Of a stretch of DNA of 26,859 nucleotides, positions 7,273 through 18,437 are shown piece after piece. Within the stretch, counting starts at the first letter, position 1. Every line of letters starts with the position of its first letter. The notes under the pieces are model-generated. The model did not search any database. It had not been told where the DNA came from and worked only from the letters and a program-made list of their open reading frames with translations. The stretch is taken from assembly GCA_035634255.1 (NCBI GenBank), contig DASQDI010000073.1:1-26859 (forward strand), given 5' to 3'. Origin of the DNA: DATLMR01 sp035634255 (GTDB lineage Bacteria > Acidobacteriota > Blastocatellia > UBA7656). The position numbers were made by a program, and so were the translations under genes.

Positions 7273-8012
7273 CCGGTGGCCTCCATCTCGTCGGCGGGTA
7301 TGTCAAAGTTGGCGGCGACGCTCGCCACGTCGTCGTGGTCTTCGAGCGAGTCCATCAGGCGGAGCACCTGCTGGGCGGTCGACCCGCGCACCTCCACGGA
7401 GTTCGTGGGCCGCATGACGATCTCCGACGATTCGGGCTCGACCCCCGCGGCTTTGATGGCGTCGAGGACGGTGCTGAAATCCTCGGGGGCGGTCACGACC
7501 TCCCAGGCGACCTCGTCGTCGTTCACGTCTTCGGCCCCGGCTTCGAGCGCCAGTTCCATTATGCGTTCTTCGTCGGCCGCGCCCTTGTCGACGATGATCG
7601 TCCCCTTCTTCTGGAACATCCAGCCCACGGAGCCCGACTCGCCGAGGTTCCCGCCGTTCTTCGAGAAGATGTGGCGAATCTCGGCGACGGTGCGGGTGCG
7701 GTTATCGGTCTGGGCTTCGATGAACACGGCGACGCCGCCCGGCCCGTACCCCTCGTACGTGATGTCTTCGATGGCGGCCCCGGCGATTTCGCCCGTGCCG
7801 CGCTTGATCGCGTTCATCATCGTGTCCTTCGGCATGTTCAAAGCCTTGGCGTCATCCATAGCCTTACGGAGGCGCGAGTTGCCGGTCGGGTCCCCCCCCC
7901 CGCGCGCCGCGACCGTAAGCTCCTTGATCAGCTTCGAGAACATCTTGCCGCGCTTGGCGTCGATTGCCCCCTTCTTGTGTTTAATGGAATGCCATTTAGA
8001 GTGTCCCGACAT
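7269..8012 (-). CDS. yebC: YebC/PmpR/TACO1-family protein
   Basis: The 247-residue protein starts with the diagnostic MSGHSKWHSIKHKKGAIDAK and keeps the YEGYGPGGVAVFIEAQTDN and NGGNLGESGSVGWMF motifs across the three-domain fold. The family was long annotated as a transcriptional regulator; more recent work points to a ribosome-associated role in translation, like mitochondrial TACO1. The start is ATG, with GGAGG overlapping the stop codon of yggU (8 bp separates the genes), so the two are translationally linked. Its stop overlaps the TTG start of ruvC. The yebC-ruvC order is widely conserved in bacteria. Confidence 0.97.
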   Translation of the reverse strand: MSGHSKWHSIKHKKGAIDAKRGKMFSKLIKELTVAARGGGDPTGNSRLRKAMDDAKALNMPKDTMMNAIKRGTGEIAGAAIEDITYEGYGPGGVAVFIEAQTDNRTRTVAEIRHIFSKNGGNLGESGSVGWMFQKKGTIIVDKGAADEERIMELALEAGAEDVNDDEVAWEVVTAPEDFSTVLDAIKAAGVEPESSEIVMRPTNSVEVRGSTAQQVLRLMDSLEDHDDVASVAANFDIPADEMEATG

Positions 8013-8020
8013 GTTTCAGT

Positions 8021-8308
8021 TCACCTCCGCAGCGCCTTGCGAACATGCTCGGCGCTGATATTTTTAATACGAATAACTTTATCCCTCGATGACTCCCCCG
8101 CTATTATCTCCACCGCGCCGCCGGGGACCCCGAGCAGGCGCGCGAGAAACCGGCGGCATTCTTCGTTCGCCCTGCCCTCGACGGGCGGCGCGGTGATCCT
8201 CAGCTTCACCGCGCCCGCGTGCTCGCCCGAGACCTCGCTGCGGGAGGCGCGCGGCTGCACCCTGACTCTAAAAGTGACCGCGCCTTCTTTCTCGTTGATC
8301 TCCATCAC
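8021..8308 (-). CDS. yggU: DUF167 (YggU) family protein
   Basis: A small protein of 95 residues with the family core: VTFRVRVQPRASRSEV, VKLRITAPPVEGRANEE and RLLGVPGGAVEIIAGESSRDK. The fold is known and the biochemical function is not. The start may be GTG at 8306-8308 or the adjacent ATG at 8303-8305. It lies 29 bp after yggT and 8 bp before yebC. The yggS-yggT-yggU order matches that of many bacteria, including E. coli. Confidence 0.93.
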   Translation of the reverse strand: MMEINEKEGAVTFRVRVQPRASRSEVSGEHAGAVKLRITAPPVEGRANEECRRFLARLLGVPGGAVEIIAGESSRDKVIRIKNISAEHVRKALRR

Positions 8309-8337
8309 GCGCCCTTCGGCCCGCCCTCTCGCGTGGT

Positions 8338-8919
8338 TCAGGCGACGAGGCTAACGAGTATCGAGGTCACCACCTGCACGATGAGCATCGCTATCAGCGG
8401 CGAGAAGTCGAACATCCCGGCGACGAAGATGCGGCGGAGCGGCTTCAGGAGCGGCTCGGTGATGACGAACAGGAATCGCATGAGCCTGTTACTATACCCC
8501 ACCCCGAAGAACGGAAGAAAGAAGCGCAGAAAGATCGCCACCACGTAAAGCAGCCCGAGGAAGTTGATCAGGTTCACCAGCAGGACGCGCGCGTTGAACG
8601 AGCTCAGGCTCAGGCTCACGAAGATGGCCGCGAACTGCCCCAGTATGCTCGCGATGAAGAGCCCCGTGACCAGGATCATCACCCCCATCACGAGCGGGAT
8701 GAGGTCGTAGCGCATGCGCACGCCGCCGAGCTGCGACCTGATCGGGCGGATCACCGGCTCGGTGTACCGCGTCAGGTAATAGCTGACCCGCCCGAACGGA
8801 TTCGCGCCGAGCCACGTCAGTATCACTCTCAGAAAAAAGAGAAAAGCGACCGCTATCGTCGCCCAGAAGACGGCGATAGAGAGAAGATTGAGAGCTATTG
8901 CTATAAGACTCAAGAGCAC
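8338..8919 (-). CDS. yggT: YggT family inner-membrane protein (two repeats)
   Basis: The 193-residue protein has two YggT units. Each has a hydrophobic helix followed by the family-type motif: FFLRVILTWLGANPFGRVSY with TEPVIRPIRS in the first half, and LRFFLPFFGVGYSNRLMRF with TEPLLKPLRR in the second. About four membrane segments are predicted (~10-33, 74-98, 112-136, 170-192). Members have been linked to osmotic stress and cell-envelope or division functions, but no molecular activity is settled. The start is GTG at 8917-8919; no strong ribosome-binding site is visible. A 117-bp gap (8920-9036) separates it from yggS and shows no gene. Confidence 0.92.
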   Translation of the reverse strand: MLLSLIAIALNLLSIAVFWATIAVAFLFFLRVILTWLGANPFGRVSYYLTRYTEPVIRPIRSQLGGVRMRYDLIPLVMGVMILVTGLFIASILGQFAAIFVSLSLSSFNARVLLVNLINFLGLLYVVAIFLRFFLPFFGVGYSNRLMRFLFVITEPLLKPLRRIFVAGMFDFSPLIAMLIVQVVTSILVSLVA

Positions 8920-9036
8920 CTCGGCTTGCGGCGAGCCGGATCAGGAGCGGGGCACATCGCCCCCACCGCTCGCCGCCGACAAAGTCAAAAGCATCCTACA
9001 ACCGAAAGCGGACAGGTCACTCGACGCGCTTCAGAT

Positions 9037-9729
9037 TCATCTCGCGCCGAAGATCGCGGTCCCGACGCGCACCATCGTTGAGCCTTCCTCAATCGCCACC
9101 TCAAAATCATGGCTCATGCCCATCGACAACTCCTTCAGCTCGCCGCCGCGCGAGCGCGAGCGGTTCAACCCTTCGAGCAGCTCGCGCAGCCTGCGGAAGT
9201 AGCCCCGCGTCTGCTCCGGGTCGTCGAAAAACGGCGGGAGAGTCATCAGCCCGCGGAACTCGATATTTCTCGCCGCGTCGAGCGCCTCCACTATGCGGGG
9301 CAGTTCCGCCTCGCCGGCCCCTGACTTCGTCGCCTCGCGGGCGAGGTCCACCTGGACCAGCACGGAAGGGCTCCGGCCCTCCTCCCCCGCGATGCGGTCG
9401 AGCCGCTCGACGAGCTGGCGGCTATCGACCGAGTGGATAACGTCGAAGGTCGTCACGGCGGCGCGCGCCTTGTTCGATTGAAGGTGCCCGATCAGGTGCC
9501 ATTTCAGGCTCTCTCCCTGCACCTTCGGGGCCTTGCCCGCGGCCTCCTGAACTTTGTTCTCCCCGAGGTCACGGGCCCCCGCATCCACCGCCCGCTGGAC
9601 TATGTCTGCATCGAATGTCTTGGAGACGGTGATGAGGGTTATCTCTTCGGCGCTCCGACCCGCGCGCTCGGCCGCCCGCGCAATGCGTTCGCGAACGCGC
9701 GCGAGCCTTTCTCTTATTTCTTCGGCCAT
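9037..9729 (-). CDS. yggS: Pyridoxal phosphate homeostasis protein (YggS/PLPBP)
   Basis: A cytoplasmic, alanine-racemase-like TIM-barrel protein that binds pyridoxal 5'-phosphate and buffers vitamin B6 and amino-acid metabolism, with no known catalysis. The 230-residue sequence has the PLP lysine K37 in LITVSKTFD, then LGENKVQEA, WHLIGHLQSNKA, GLMTLPPF and LSMGMSHDFEVAIEEGSTMVRVG, all family hallmarks. Length is normal. The start is ATG 9727-9729. It follows hyuB by 59 bp, and yggT, yggU, yebC and ruvC lie downstream on the same strand. Confidence 0.97.
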   Translation of the reverse strand: MAEEIRERLARVRERIARAAERAGRSAEEITLITVSKTFDADIVQRAVDAGARDLGENKVQEAAGKAPKVQGESLKWHLIGHLQSNKARAAVTTFDVIHSVDSRQLVERLDRIAGEEGRSPSVLVQVDLAREATKSGAGEAELPRIVEALDAARNIEFRGLMTLPPFFDDPEQTRGYFRRLRELLEGLNRSRSRGGELKELSMGMSHDFEVAIEEGSTMVRVGTAIFGAR

Positions 9730-9788
9730 TACGGGCTAAATCTTACCAAGGAAAGTGACGGGAGAAAAGCGCCGCTTTATCCCTTTCG

Positions 9789-11435
<1,647 letters not shown>

Positions 11436-11616
11436 AAGCGTGAGAGTTTACCACATCGCCTCCCGCGCTCTATCGCTTCTTCGCCCGGAGCCCATCAAAG
11501 TCCGTTTCTGGGATCGCGGGGCCCGCTTTACATACCCATCCCGCGGGGTTATTTTTATACTGTTGTCGGCCCTTCTCACCGCTCAACGATTTCACTACAA
11601 GGCTCATGCGGATTTT
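11436..11616. promoter_or_regulatory. Divergent intergenic region, hyuB / nfo
   Basis: 181 bp that should carry both divergent promoters. The most AT-rich part holds TATACT on the plus strand (11556-11561) and the overlapping TATAAA on the minus strand (11559-11554), both -10-like. I found no convincing -35 at the right spacing for either. Confidence 0.3.
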
Positions 11617-12549
11617 ATGGAGAAGCAGACTGCTCCGATAGTAGGCGTGCACACATCGATAGCGGGGGGGCTCCCGCGCGCGGCCGCTCAGGCGGCGGCG
11701 AAGGGCTGTGACGCCTTCCAGATCTTCTCGCGGAACCCTCGCGGCTGGGCCGACCGGCCTCTGGGCGACGAGGAGGTGAGGGCATTCCGCTCGGAGCGCG
11801 AGCGCGCGGGCCTGTGGCCGCTCGCCGTCCATTCGGTCTACCTGATAAACCTGGCGGCGCAGGACCCTCTGATTCAGGAGCGGTCCCGCAACGCCTTCCG
11901 CCAGGAGGTAGAGAGGTGCCTTCTGATCGGGGCCGATTTCCTCGTGGTCCACCCCGGCAACCCCAGGACCGTCCCGGCGAGCGCCGGCATTTTGACGGCC
12001 GCCGAATCGATCCGCCGCGCCGTCCACGGGTTGAAGCTCAACGGGGCCGCGAGGGACCGCCATCATGCGGGCGGGGCGAACGGCCTGAGCATACTGATCG
12101 AGAACACGGCGGGGCAGGGCTCGTCCATCGGGTGCAGCTTCGAGCAGGTGGCCGACCTGCTCGCGTTGCTCGACGACCTCCCGGTCGGCGTATGTCTCGA
12201 CACGGCCCACACGTTCGCGTCCGGCTACGACATTTCGACGGGGGCGGGCTTCAAGGCGACGGTGAGCGCGATAAACCGGTCATTCGGCTTCGACCGCATA
12301 CGGCTGATTCACTGCAACGACTCGAAGGCGGCCCTCGGCTCGCGGGTGGACCGCCACCAACACATCGGCCTGGGCCACATAGGGGAGCGCGCGTTCCGCC
12401 GTCTGGCGCGAAACTTGAAGTTTCGGCGCATACCATTTATTTTAGAAACTCCCGTGGATGACGAGCGCGGCGACGAGTGGAATATGAACACTTTGCGAAG
12501 ACTGGCCGCTTTTGAAGGCCCGGCACCGCTCCCGACTCCGGGAAGATAA
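11617..12549 (+). CDS. nfo: Endonuclease IV (AP endonuclease)
   Basis: Endonuclease IV cleaves DNA 5' of abasic sites in base-excision repair, using a trinuclear zinc centre in a TIM barrel. All nine ligands can be placed: H72 (AVHSVY), H112 (VHPGNP), E162 (IENTAGQG), D195 and H198 (CLDTAHTF), H232 (IHCNDSK), D245 and H247 (GSRVDRHQHIGLGHIG), and E277 (ILETP). I start it at ATG 11617 (MEKQTAPIVGVHTSIAGG), which gives 310 residues and matches the family N-terminus; a longer frame upstream has no family similarity. An extra loop (~140-156) accounts for some of the length. leuS begins 4 bp after the stop, so the two are probably in one operon. Confidence 0.96.
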   Translation: MEKQTAPIVGVHTSIAGGLPRAAAQAAAKGCDAFQIFSRNPRGWADRPLGDEEVRAFRSERERAGLWPLAVHSVYLINLAAQDPLIQERSRNAFRQEVERCLLIGADFLVVHPGNPRTVPASAGILTAAESIRRAVHGLKLNGAARDRHHAGGANGLSILIENTAGQGSSIGCSFEQVADLLALLDDLPVGVCLDTAHTFASGYDISTGAGFKATVSAINRSFGFDRIRLIHCNDSKAALGSRVDRHQHIGLGHIGERAFRRLARNLKFRRIPFILETPVDDERGDEWNMNTLRRLAAFEGPAPLPTPGR

Positions 12550-12553
12550 GGTT

Positions 12554-15157
<2,604 letters not shown>

Positions 15158-15174
15158 GCTCCCGGTGAACCAGC

Positions 15175-15693
15175 ATGTTCAAGCCGATCATCTTCGCAAT
15201 CGCCCTGGCGCTGGCCTTCGATGTCTGCGGGTATAAGCCTTCGGGCAAAGGCAGGAGCCTCCCCGAAGGCATAAAGACCATCGCCATACCGGTCTTTCAG
15301 AATTCCAGCCTCAAGTACCGGGTCGAGCAGCGGTTCACGCACGCGGTCGCGGACGAGGTGCTCCGGCGGGCGAGGGCGCTTCACGTGACGACGGACCCCG
15401 AGGGCGCGGACGCCGTGCTCACGGGGGACATAAGGAGCTTCCGCGCGGCCGGCACCATACTCGACAATCAGGGCCGCACCCGCGTGTGGGATGTCCGCAT
15501 CATCGTCAGCGTGACCCTGAGGGACATGCGGACCCGCAAGATCCTCTATCACAACCCGCGCATGCGGTTCGAGGGCGAGTACCAGCTCTCGGACGACCCC
15601 GACTCATTCTTTAACGAAGAGAACCCGGCGGTCGACCGCATAGCGAAGGAGTTCGCCCAGACGCTCATTTCGACGATTATGGAAGGGCTGTGA
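15175..15693 (+). CDS. lptE: LPS-assembly lipoprotein LptE-like
   Basis: The 172-residue protein has an N-terminal hydrophobic segment (3-15) ending at C18 in FDVCGYKPSG, then the LptE-type core: IKTIAIPVFQNSSLKYRVEQRFTHA (read in two parts, 34-58), DAVLTGDI, and the VSVTLRDMRTRKIL strand. LptE plugs the LptD barrel that inserts lipopolysaccharide in the outer membrane, so this gene marks a diderm cell envelope. The lipobox is poor (D at -2, V at -1), so lipidation is likely from context but not certain. The leuS-lptE-holA order is widely conserved and supports the call. Its stop overlaps the holA GTG start (GTGA). Confidence 0.88.
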   Translation: MFKPIIFAIALALAFDVCGYKPSGKGRSLPEGIKTIAIPVFQNSSLKYRVEQRFTHAVADEVLRRARALHVTTDPEGADAVLTGDIRSFRAAGTILDNQGRTRVWDVRIIVSVTLRDMRTRKILYHNPRMRFEGEYQLSDDPDSFFNEENPAVDRIAKEFAQTLISTIMEGL

Positions 15694-16757
15694 GCAGGCG
15701 ACCCAAAAAGAAGCTGGACGGCCTGACGTTCGACGAGTTCCGGCGGCAGGTCAAACAGGGCCACGTCGAGCCGCTCTACCTCTTCGTCGGCGAGGAGCGT
15801 TACTTTCAGGAGCGCGCCCTCGCCCTGCTCTACAAGGAGGTGGACGAGGCCGGGCGGATGTTCAACATCTCCCTCTTCTCAATCGGGGAGTCCCGGCCCA
15901 ACGCCCCCCCCGTCCGCGCGGCCTCCGCCATCGACGCGGCGAACCAGTGGCCCATGATGGCCGCGCGCCGGGTCGTCGTCATCCGGGACTTCGAGAAGAT
16001 CAGGGAGGACGAGAACGATCTGGTCCTCGAATACCTCAAACGCCCCTCGCAGCAGTCGACCGTGGTCTTCCAGGCCGCCTCGCTCGACCAGAGGAGGAAG
16101 GTCACGACCGCTCTGCTCAAGGCATGCACGGTCGTCACGTTCGACCGCCTGAGCGAGAGCCAGGCCGCGCGGTGGGCCGAAGAGTACCTCAGGCGGCGGG
16201 ACTGCCGCATAGAACACGGCGCTCTGAATTACCTGATCGCTCTGGTCGGGACGAAGATGGCGCGGCTGGTCTCGGAGCTCGACAAGCTCTCGACCTACTC
16301 GGGCGGGGGCTCGATCACCAACGACATAGTCGAGAAGCTCGTGCCGCGCGCGCGCGAGCACTCGAACTTCGAGCTGTGGGACGCCATACTCGAACGCGAC
16401 AGGCGCAGGGCCATCCGGCTGACGCAGAGGGTCCTCGACGACGGGGCCGAGCCGGTGATGCTCGTGGGCGCGCTCGCGGGGCTCTACCGCAGGATGCTCG
16501 CGGCGAAAGACCTGATGGCGCGCAAGGCGCCCTCCGAAGAGATAATGAAGGCGACCGGGCAGTACGGCCAGAGGGCCGCGGCCTTCAACGCCCGCGTGCT
16601 GCGGACGCCGAGGGAGGAGATCGTTCACGGGCTGCGCAGAATCGCCCAGGTAGACAACGCCATCAAGGGGTCGGAGGCGACGCCGAGGCTCCAGCTCGAA
16701 TACCTCATAGCCGAATTGACTTTGCCCGAAAGCGCGCGCTACGGTATATTTCATTAA
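15690..16757 (+). CDS. holA: DNA polymerase III delta subunit
   Basis: HolA is the clamp-loader subunit that opens the sliding clamp. The 355-residue protein has the expected N-terminal AAA-like region (HVEPLYLFVGEERYFQERAL; RRVVVIRDFEKIREDE; QQSTVVFQAASLDQRRK) and the C-terminal helical collar (RVLDDGAEPVMLVGALAGLYRRML; then a YLIAELTL end). Length is normal for the family. The start is GTG 15690-15692, overlapping the lptE stop by 4 bp, so translation is coupled. The last codons carry the apparent promoter of the encapsulin gene. Its C-terminus (SARYGIFH) does not resemble an encapsulin cargo-loading peptide. Confidence 0.95.
   Translation: MSRRPKKKLDGLTFDEFRRQVKQGHVEPLYLFVGEERYFQERALALLYKEVDEAGRMFNISLFSIGESRPNAPPVRAASAIDAANQWPMMAARRVVVIRDFEKIREDENDLVLEYLKRPSQQSTVVFQAASLDQRRKVTTALLKACTVVTFDRLSESQAARWAEEYLRRRDCRIEHGALNYLIALVGTKMARLVSELDKLSTYSGGGSITNDIVEKLVPRAREHSNFELWDAILERDRRRAIRLTQRVLDDGAEPVMLVGALAGLYRRMLAAKDLMARKAPSEEIMKATGQYGQRAAAFNARVLRTPREEIVHGLRRIAQVDNAIKGSEATPRLQLEYLIAELTLPESARYGIFH
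16722..16750 (+). promoter_or_regulatory. Putative promoter of the encapsulin gene, inside holA
   Basis: TTGCCC (16722-16727), 17 nt, TATATT (16745-16750). The -10 matches consensus at five of six bases. It lies in the last codons of holA, so the encapsulin gene may be expressed independently of the leuS-lptE-holA operon with a leader of about 50 nt. Confidence 0.45.
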
Positions 16758-16761
16758 CTTA

Positions 16762-16782
16762 TCAACTGAGCTTTAGAGTTGA
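16762..16782 (+). promoter_or_regulatory. Inverted repeat in the encapsulin leader
   Basis: TCAACT (16762-16767), 9-nt spacer, AGTTGA (16777-16782): a perfect 6-bp dyad between the proposed transcription start and the ribosome-binding site. It could be an operator for a dimeric regulator or a small hairpin in the mRNA. Confidence 0.3.
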
Positions 16783-16809
16783 AAACGGAGCGCTAATCGG
16801 AGGAAATAG

Positions 16810-17700
16810 ATGCCCATCTTTGCCCATGAAGAAAACCCTTTAAACGATCAAGAATGGGAGAACATTAAGGCAGTAGTCATAGACGTGGCGCGCAAGCGGC
16901 TCATCGGCCGCCGCATAGTCGACCTGCACGGGCCGCTGGGCGCGGGCGTGCAGACCATCGTTCACGATCACTTCTCCGGGACGACCATCGGGCGCATCGG
17001 CCTGCTCGGGGAAGAGGAGTCCGACCCGGTTCGCTCGGTGCGCCGCGAGAGCGGGATCATTCCTCTGATCTACAAAGATTTCGTGCTCCACTGGAGGGAC
17101 ATCGAGACGGCGCGGCAGGCCGGGACGCCTCTGGACACTTCGGCCGCCGCGGGCGCGGCCGCCTTCTGCGCCGACGCCGAAGACGACCTGATCTTTAACG
17201 GCAGCGTGGAGATGGGCTATGAAGGTCTGATGGTGGTCGAGGGCCGGCAGGTGCTGACGAGGCGGGACTGGACCGAGGCCGGCAACCCTTTTCAGGACGT
17301 GGTCGACGCGACTTCGGCCCTGGTTCAGGGCGGATTTTACGGGCCTTACGCGATGGTCGTGAGCCCCACCCTCTACACGCAAATGCACCAGGTGCATCCG
17401 GGCACGGGGGTACTTGAGATCGAGCACATCAGGCAGTTGATGACCGACGGGGTCTACCAGTCGCCCCTGATCCGCGACGGGTTCGGGATGGTGGTCGCGA
17501 CCGGCTCGCAGAACTTCGACCTCGCGGTGGCGCAGGACCTCACGGTCGCCTACCTGGGCGCTGAGCATATGAACCACCCCTTCCGGGTCTTCGAGTCCGT
17601 CTACCTCAGGATCAAGCGCCACGGCTCGATCTGCACCCTTGAGCCGGGGGCCGCCGACACCCCCTCGGCGAAGGGGCGGGGCGCGAGGCAGCAGAAATAA
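16810..17700 (+). CDS. enc: Family 1 encapsulin nanocompartment shell protein
   Basis: Encapsulins have the HK97 phage-capsid fold and self-assemble into protein shells that enclose enzymes such as DyP peroxidase or ferritin-like proteins. The 296-residue sequence aligns by eye along its length with T. maritima encapsulin: NPLNDQEWENI...LIGRRIVDLHGPLG (family: APLTEKQWQEI...GRKFVDVEGPYG), AEDDLIFNG, GPYAMVVSPTLYTQM and FDLAVAQDLTVAYLG. The C-terminus runs ~20 residues beyond the core as a basic, Gly/Ser-rich tail (ADTPSAKGRGARQQK), expected on the outer face. A strong GGAGG (16799-16803, 6-nt spacing) suggests high expression. No DyP, ferritin-like or hemerythrin cargo gene is adjacent: upstream is holA and downstream is rpsT on the other strand. 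No phage gene is nearby. Confidence 0.95.
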   Translation: MPIFAHEENPLNDQEWENIKAVVIDVARKRLIGRRIVDLHGPLGAGVQTIVHDHFSGTTIGRIGLLGEEESDPVRSVRRESGIIPLIYKDFVLHWRDIETARQAGTPLDTSAAAGAAAFCADAEDDLIFNGSVEMGYEGLMVVEGRQVLTRRDWTEAGNPFQDVVDATSALVQGGFYGPYAMVVSPTLYTQMHQVHPGTGVLEIEHIRQLMTDGVYQSPLIRDGFGMVVATGSQNFDLAVAQDLTVAYLGAEHMNHPFRVFESVYLRIKRHGSICTLEPGAADTPSAKGRGARQQK

Positions 17701-17731
17701 CGGGCGGGTTTTAAACAGGGATTCGAACAAG

Positions 17732-17767
17732 AAAAAGAGAACGGCGCGGGAGCCGTTCTCTTTTTTT
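17732..17767. terminator. Bidirectional terminator shared by enc and rpsT
   Basis: GAGAACGGC (17737-17745), 6-nt loop, GCCGTTCTC (17752-17760) followed by seven T (17761-17767). On the other strand the stem is followed by TTTTT (17736-17732). It therefore serves both the plus-strand encapsulin gene and the convergent minus-strand rpsT. Confidence 0.9.
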
Positions 17768-17817
17768 CATGTCTGTTGGGATTCGCGTCGGACGGGGTCG
17801 AGGTCGGCCGGCGGACC

Positions 17818-18096
17818 TTAAGCCGAAGCCGGCGTCGAGAGGTCGTTCACGTTCCCCGTGAGGCGCGACTTGTATCTCGCGGCGGCGTTCGCGTGAAGGA
17901 CCCCCTTCTGGATCGACTTGTCGATCAGCGAAATGGTCTGAGGCAACAGGGCCTGGGCTTGCGCCGCATCCCCTTCGGCGATGGCCGCGCGCAGTTTCTT
18001 CATCTGTGTGCGGAGGCGGCCCCGGTTGCGGCGGTTCACTTCGTTGCGCTTCTCGGTCTGCCGCATGCGCTTGATAGCAGATTTATGGTTTGCCAT
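17818..18096 (-). CDS. rpsT: 30S ribosomal protein S20
   Basis: The 92-residue basic protein has the S20 N-terminus MANHKSAIKRMRQTEKRNEV, and the RNRGRLRTQMKKLRAAI, IDKSIQKGVLHANAAARYKSRL core. It binds 16S rRNA early in 30S assembly. The short single-gene unit has a near-consensus promoter (18180-18151) and shares the terminator at 17732-17767 with the encapsulin gene. Start ATG 18094-18096 gives the conserved N-terminus. Length is normal. Confidence 0.98.
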   Translation of the reverse strand: MANHKSAIKRMRQTEKRNEVNRRNRGRLRTQMKKLRAAIAEGDAAQAQALLPQTISLIDKSIQKGVLHANAAARYKSRLTGNVNDLSTPASA

Positions 18097-18150
18097 GCTT
18101 CTAATCTCTCCTCGATACGGTCACGAAAATTCTATACAAAAAAGATTGAT

Positions 18151-18180
18151 AGAATACCGCCCCCGCCGATCGCGTGTCAA
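18151..18180 (-). promoter_or_regulatory. Promoter of rpsT
   Basis: On the minus strand TTGACA (18180-18175), 18 nt, TATTCT (18156-18151). The -35 is consensus. It gives a leader of about 48 nt before the rpsT ATG. Confidence 0.65.
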
Positions 18181-18232
18181 GGCGCGGCCGGCCCGCTCTT
18201 TTTTCCGCGCGGAGATAACTGGCGGAGAGGTC

Positions 18233-18261
18233 TTGACTTACCGCGCGATCCTTAATAAAAT
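18233..18261 (+). promoter_or_regulatory. Promoter of the FHA-protease gene
   Basis: TTGACT (18233-18238), 17 nt, TAAAAT (18256-18261): one mismatch from consensus in each hexamer and ideal spacing. It starts transcription about 170 nt before the ATG at 18438, leaving a long leader. Confidence 0.65.
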
Positions 18262-18437
18262 CCCGCCGCTTCTTATCTCGGTTCTTTTAGTCCTGCAGTG
18301 CAATGGACATTGTCAATATTTAAGGATGAACAGGAAGTGGCAGGCCCGGCCTAAACGACTGGCGAAGTAATGCGGGCCTGTTCAACGGTATATCTCTGAA
18401 GCTTTAGTCAAGAAGTAAGAATCAACGGAGGCGAATC
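18262..18437 (+). promoter_or_regulatory. Long structured leader with a possible small ORF
   Basis: This is most of the untranslated part of the 341-bp gap 18097-18437. CAGGCCCG (18341-18348) can pair with CGGGCCTG (18373-18380), with an inner GCC/GGC. Alternatively GAACAGG (18328-18334) can pair with CCTGTTC (18377-18383). The two pairings exclude each other. A 14-codon frame (ATG 18326 to TAA 18368-18370, seven basic residues of 14) overlaps these arms; it follows a 6-codon frame ending in TAA at 18321-18323. No known riboswitch was recognised. GGAGG at 18427-18431 serves the main gene. Confidence 0.3.

Noticed and set aside
12512..12553. Longer leuS start overlapping nfo
   Set aside because: The added 14 residues are unlike LeuRS N-termini; ATG 12554 gives the usual beginning.
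16810..17700. Prophage capsid gene
   Set aside because: The HK97 fold is shared, but the sequence matches encapsulins and no portal, terminase, protease or tail gene is nearby.
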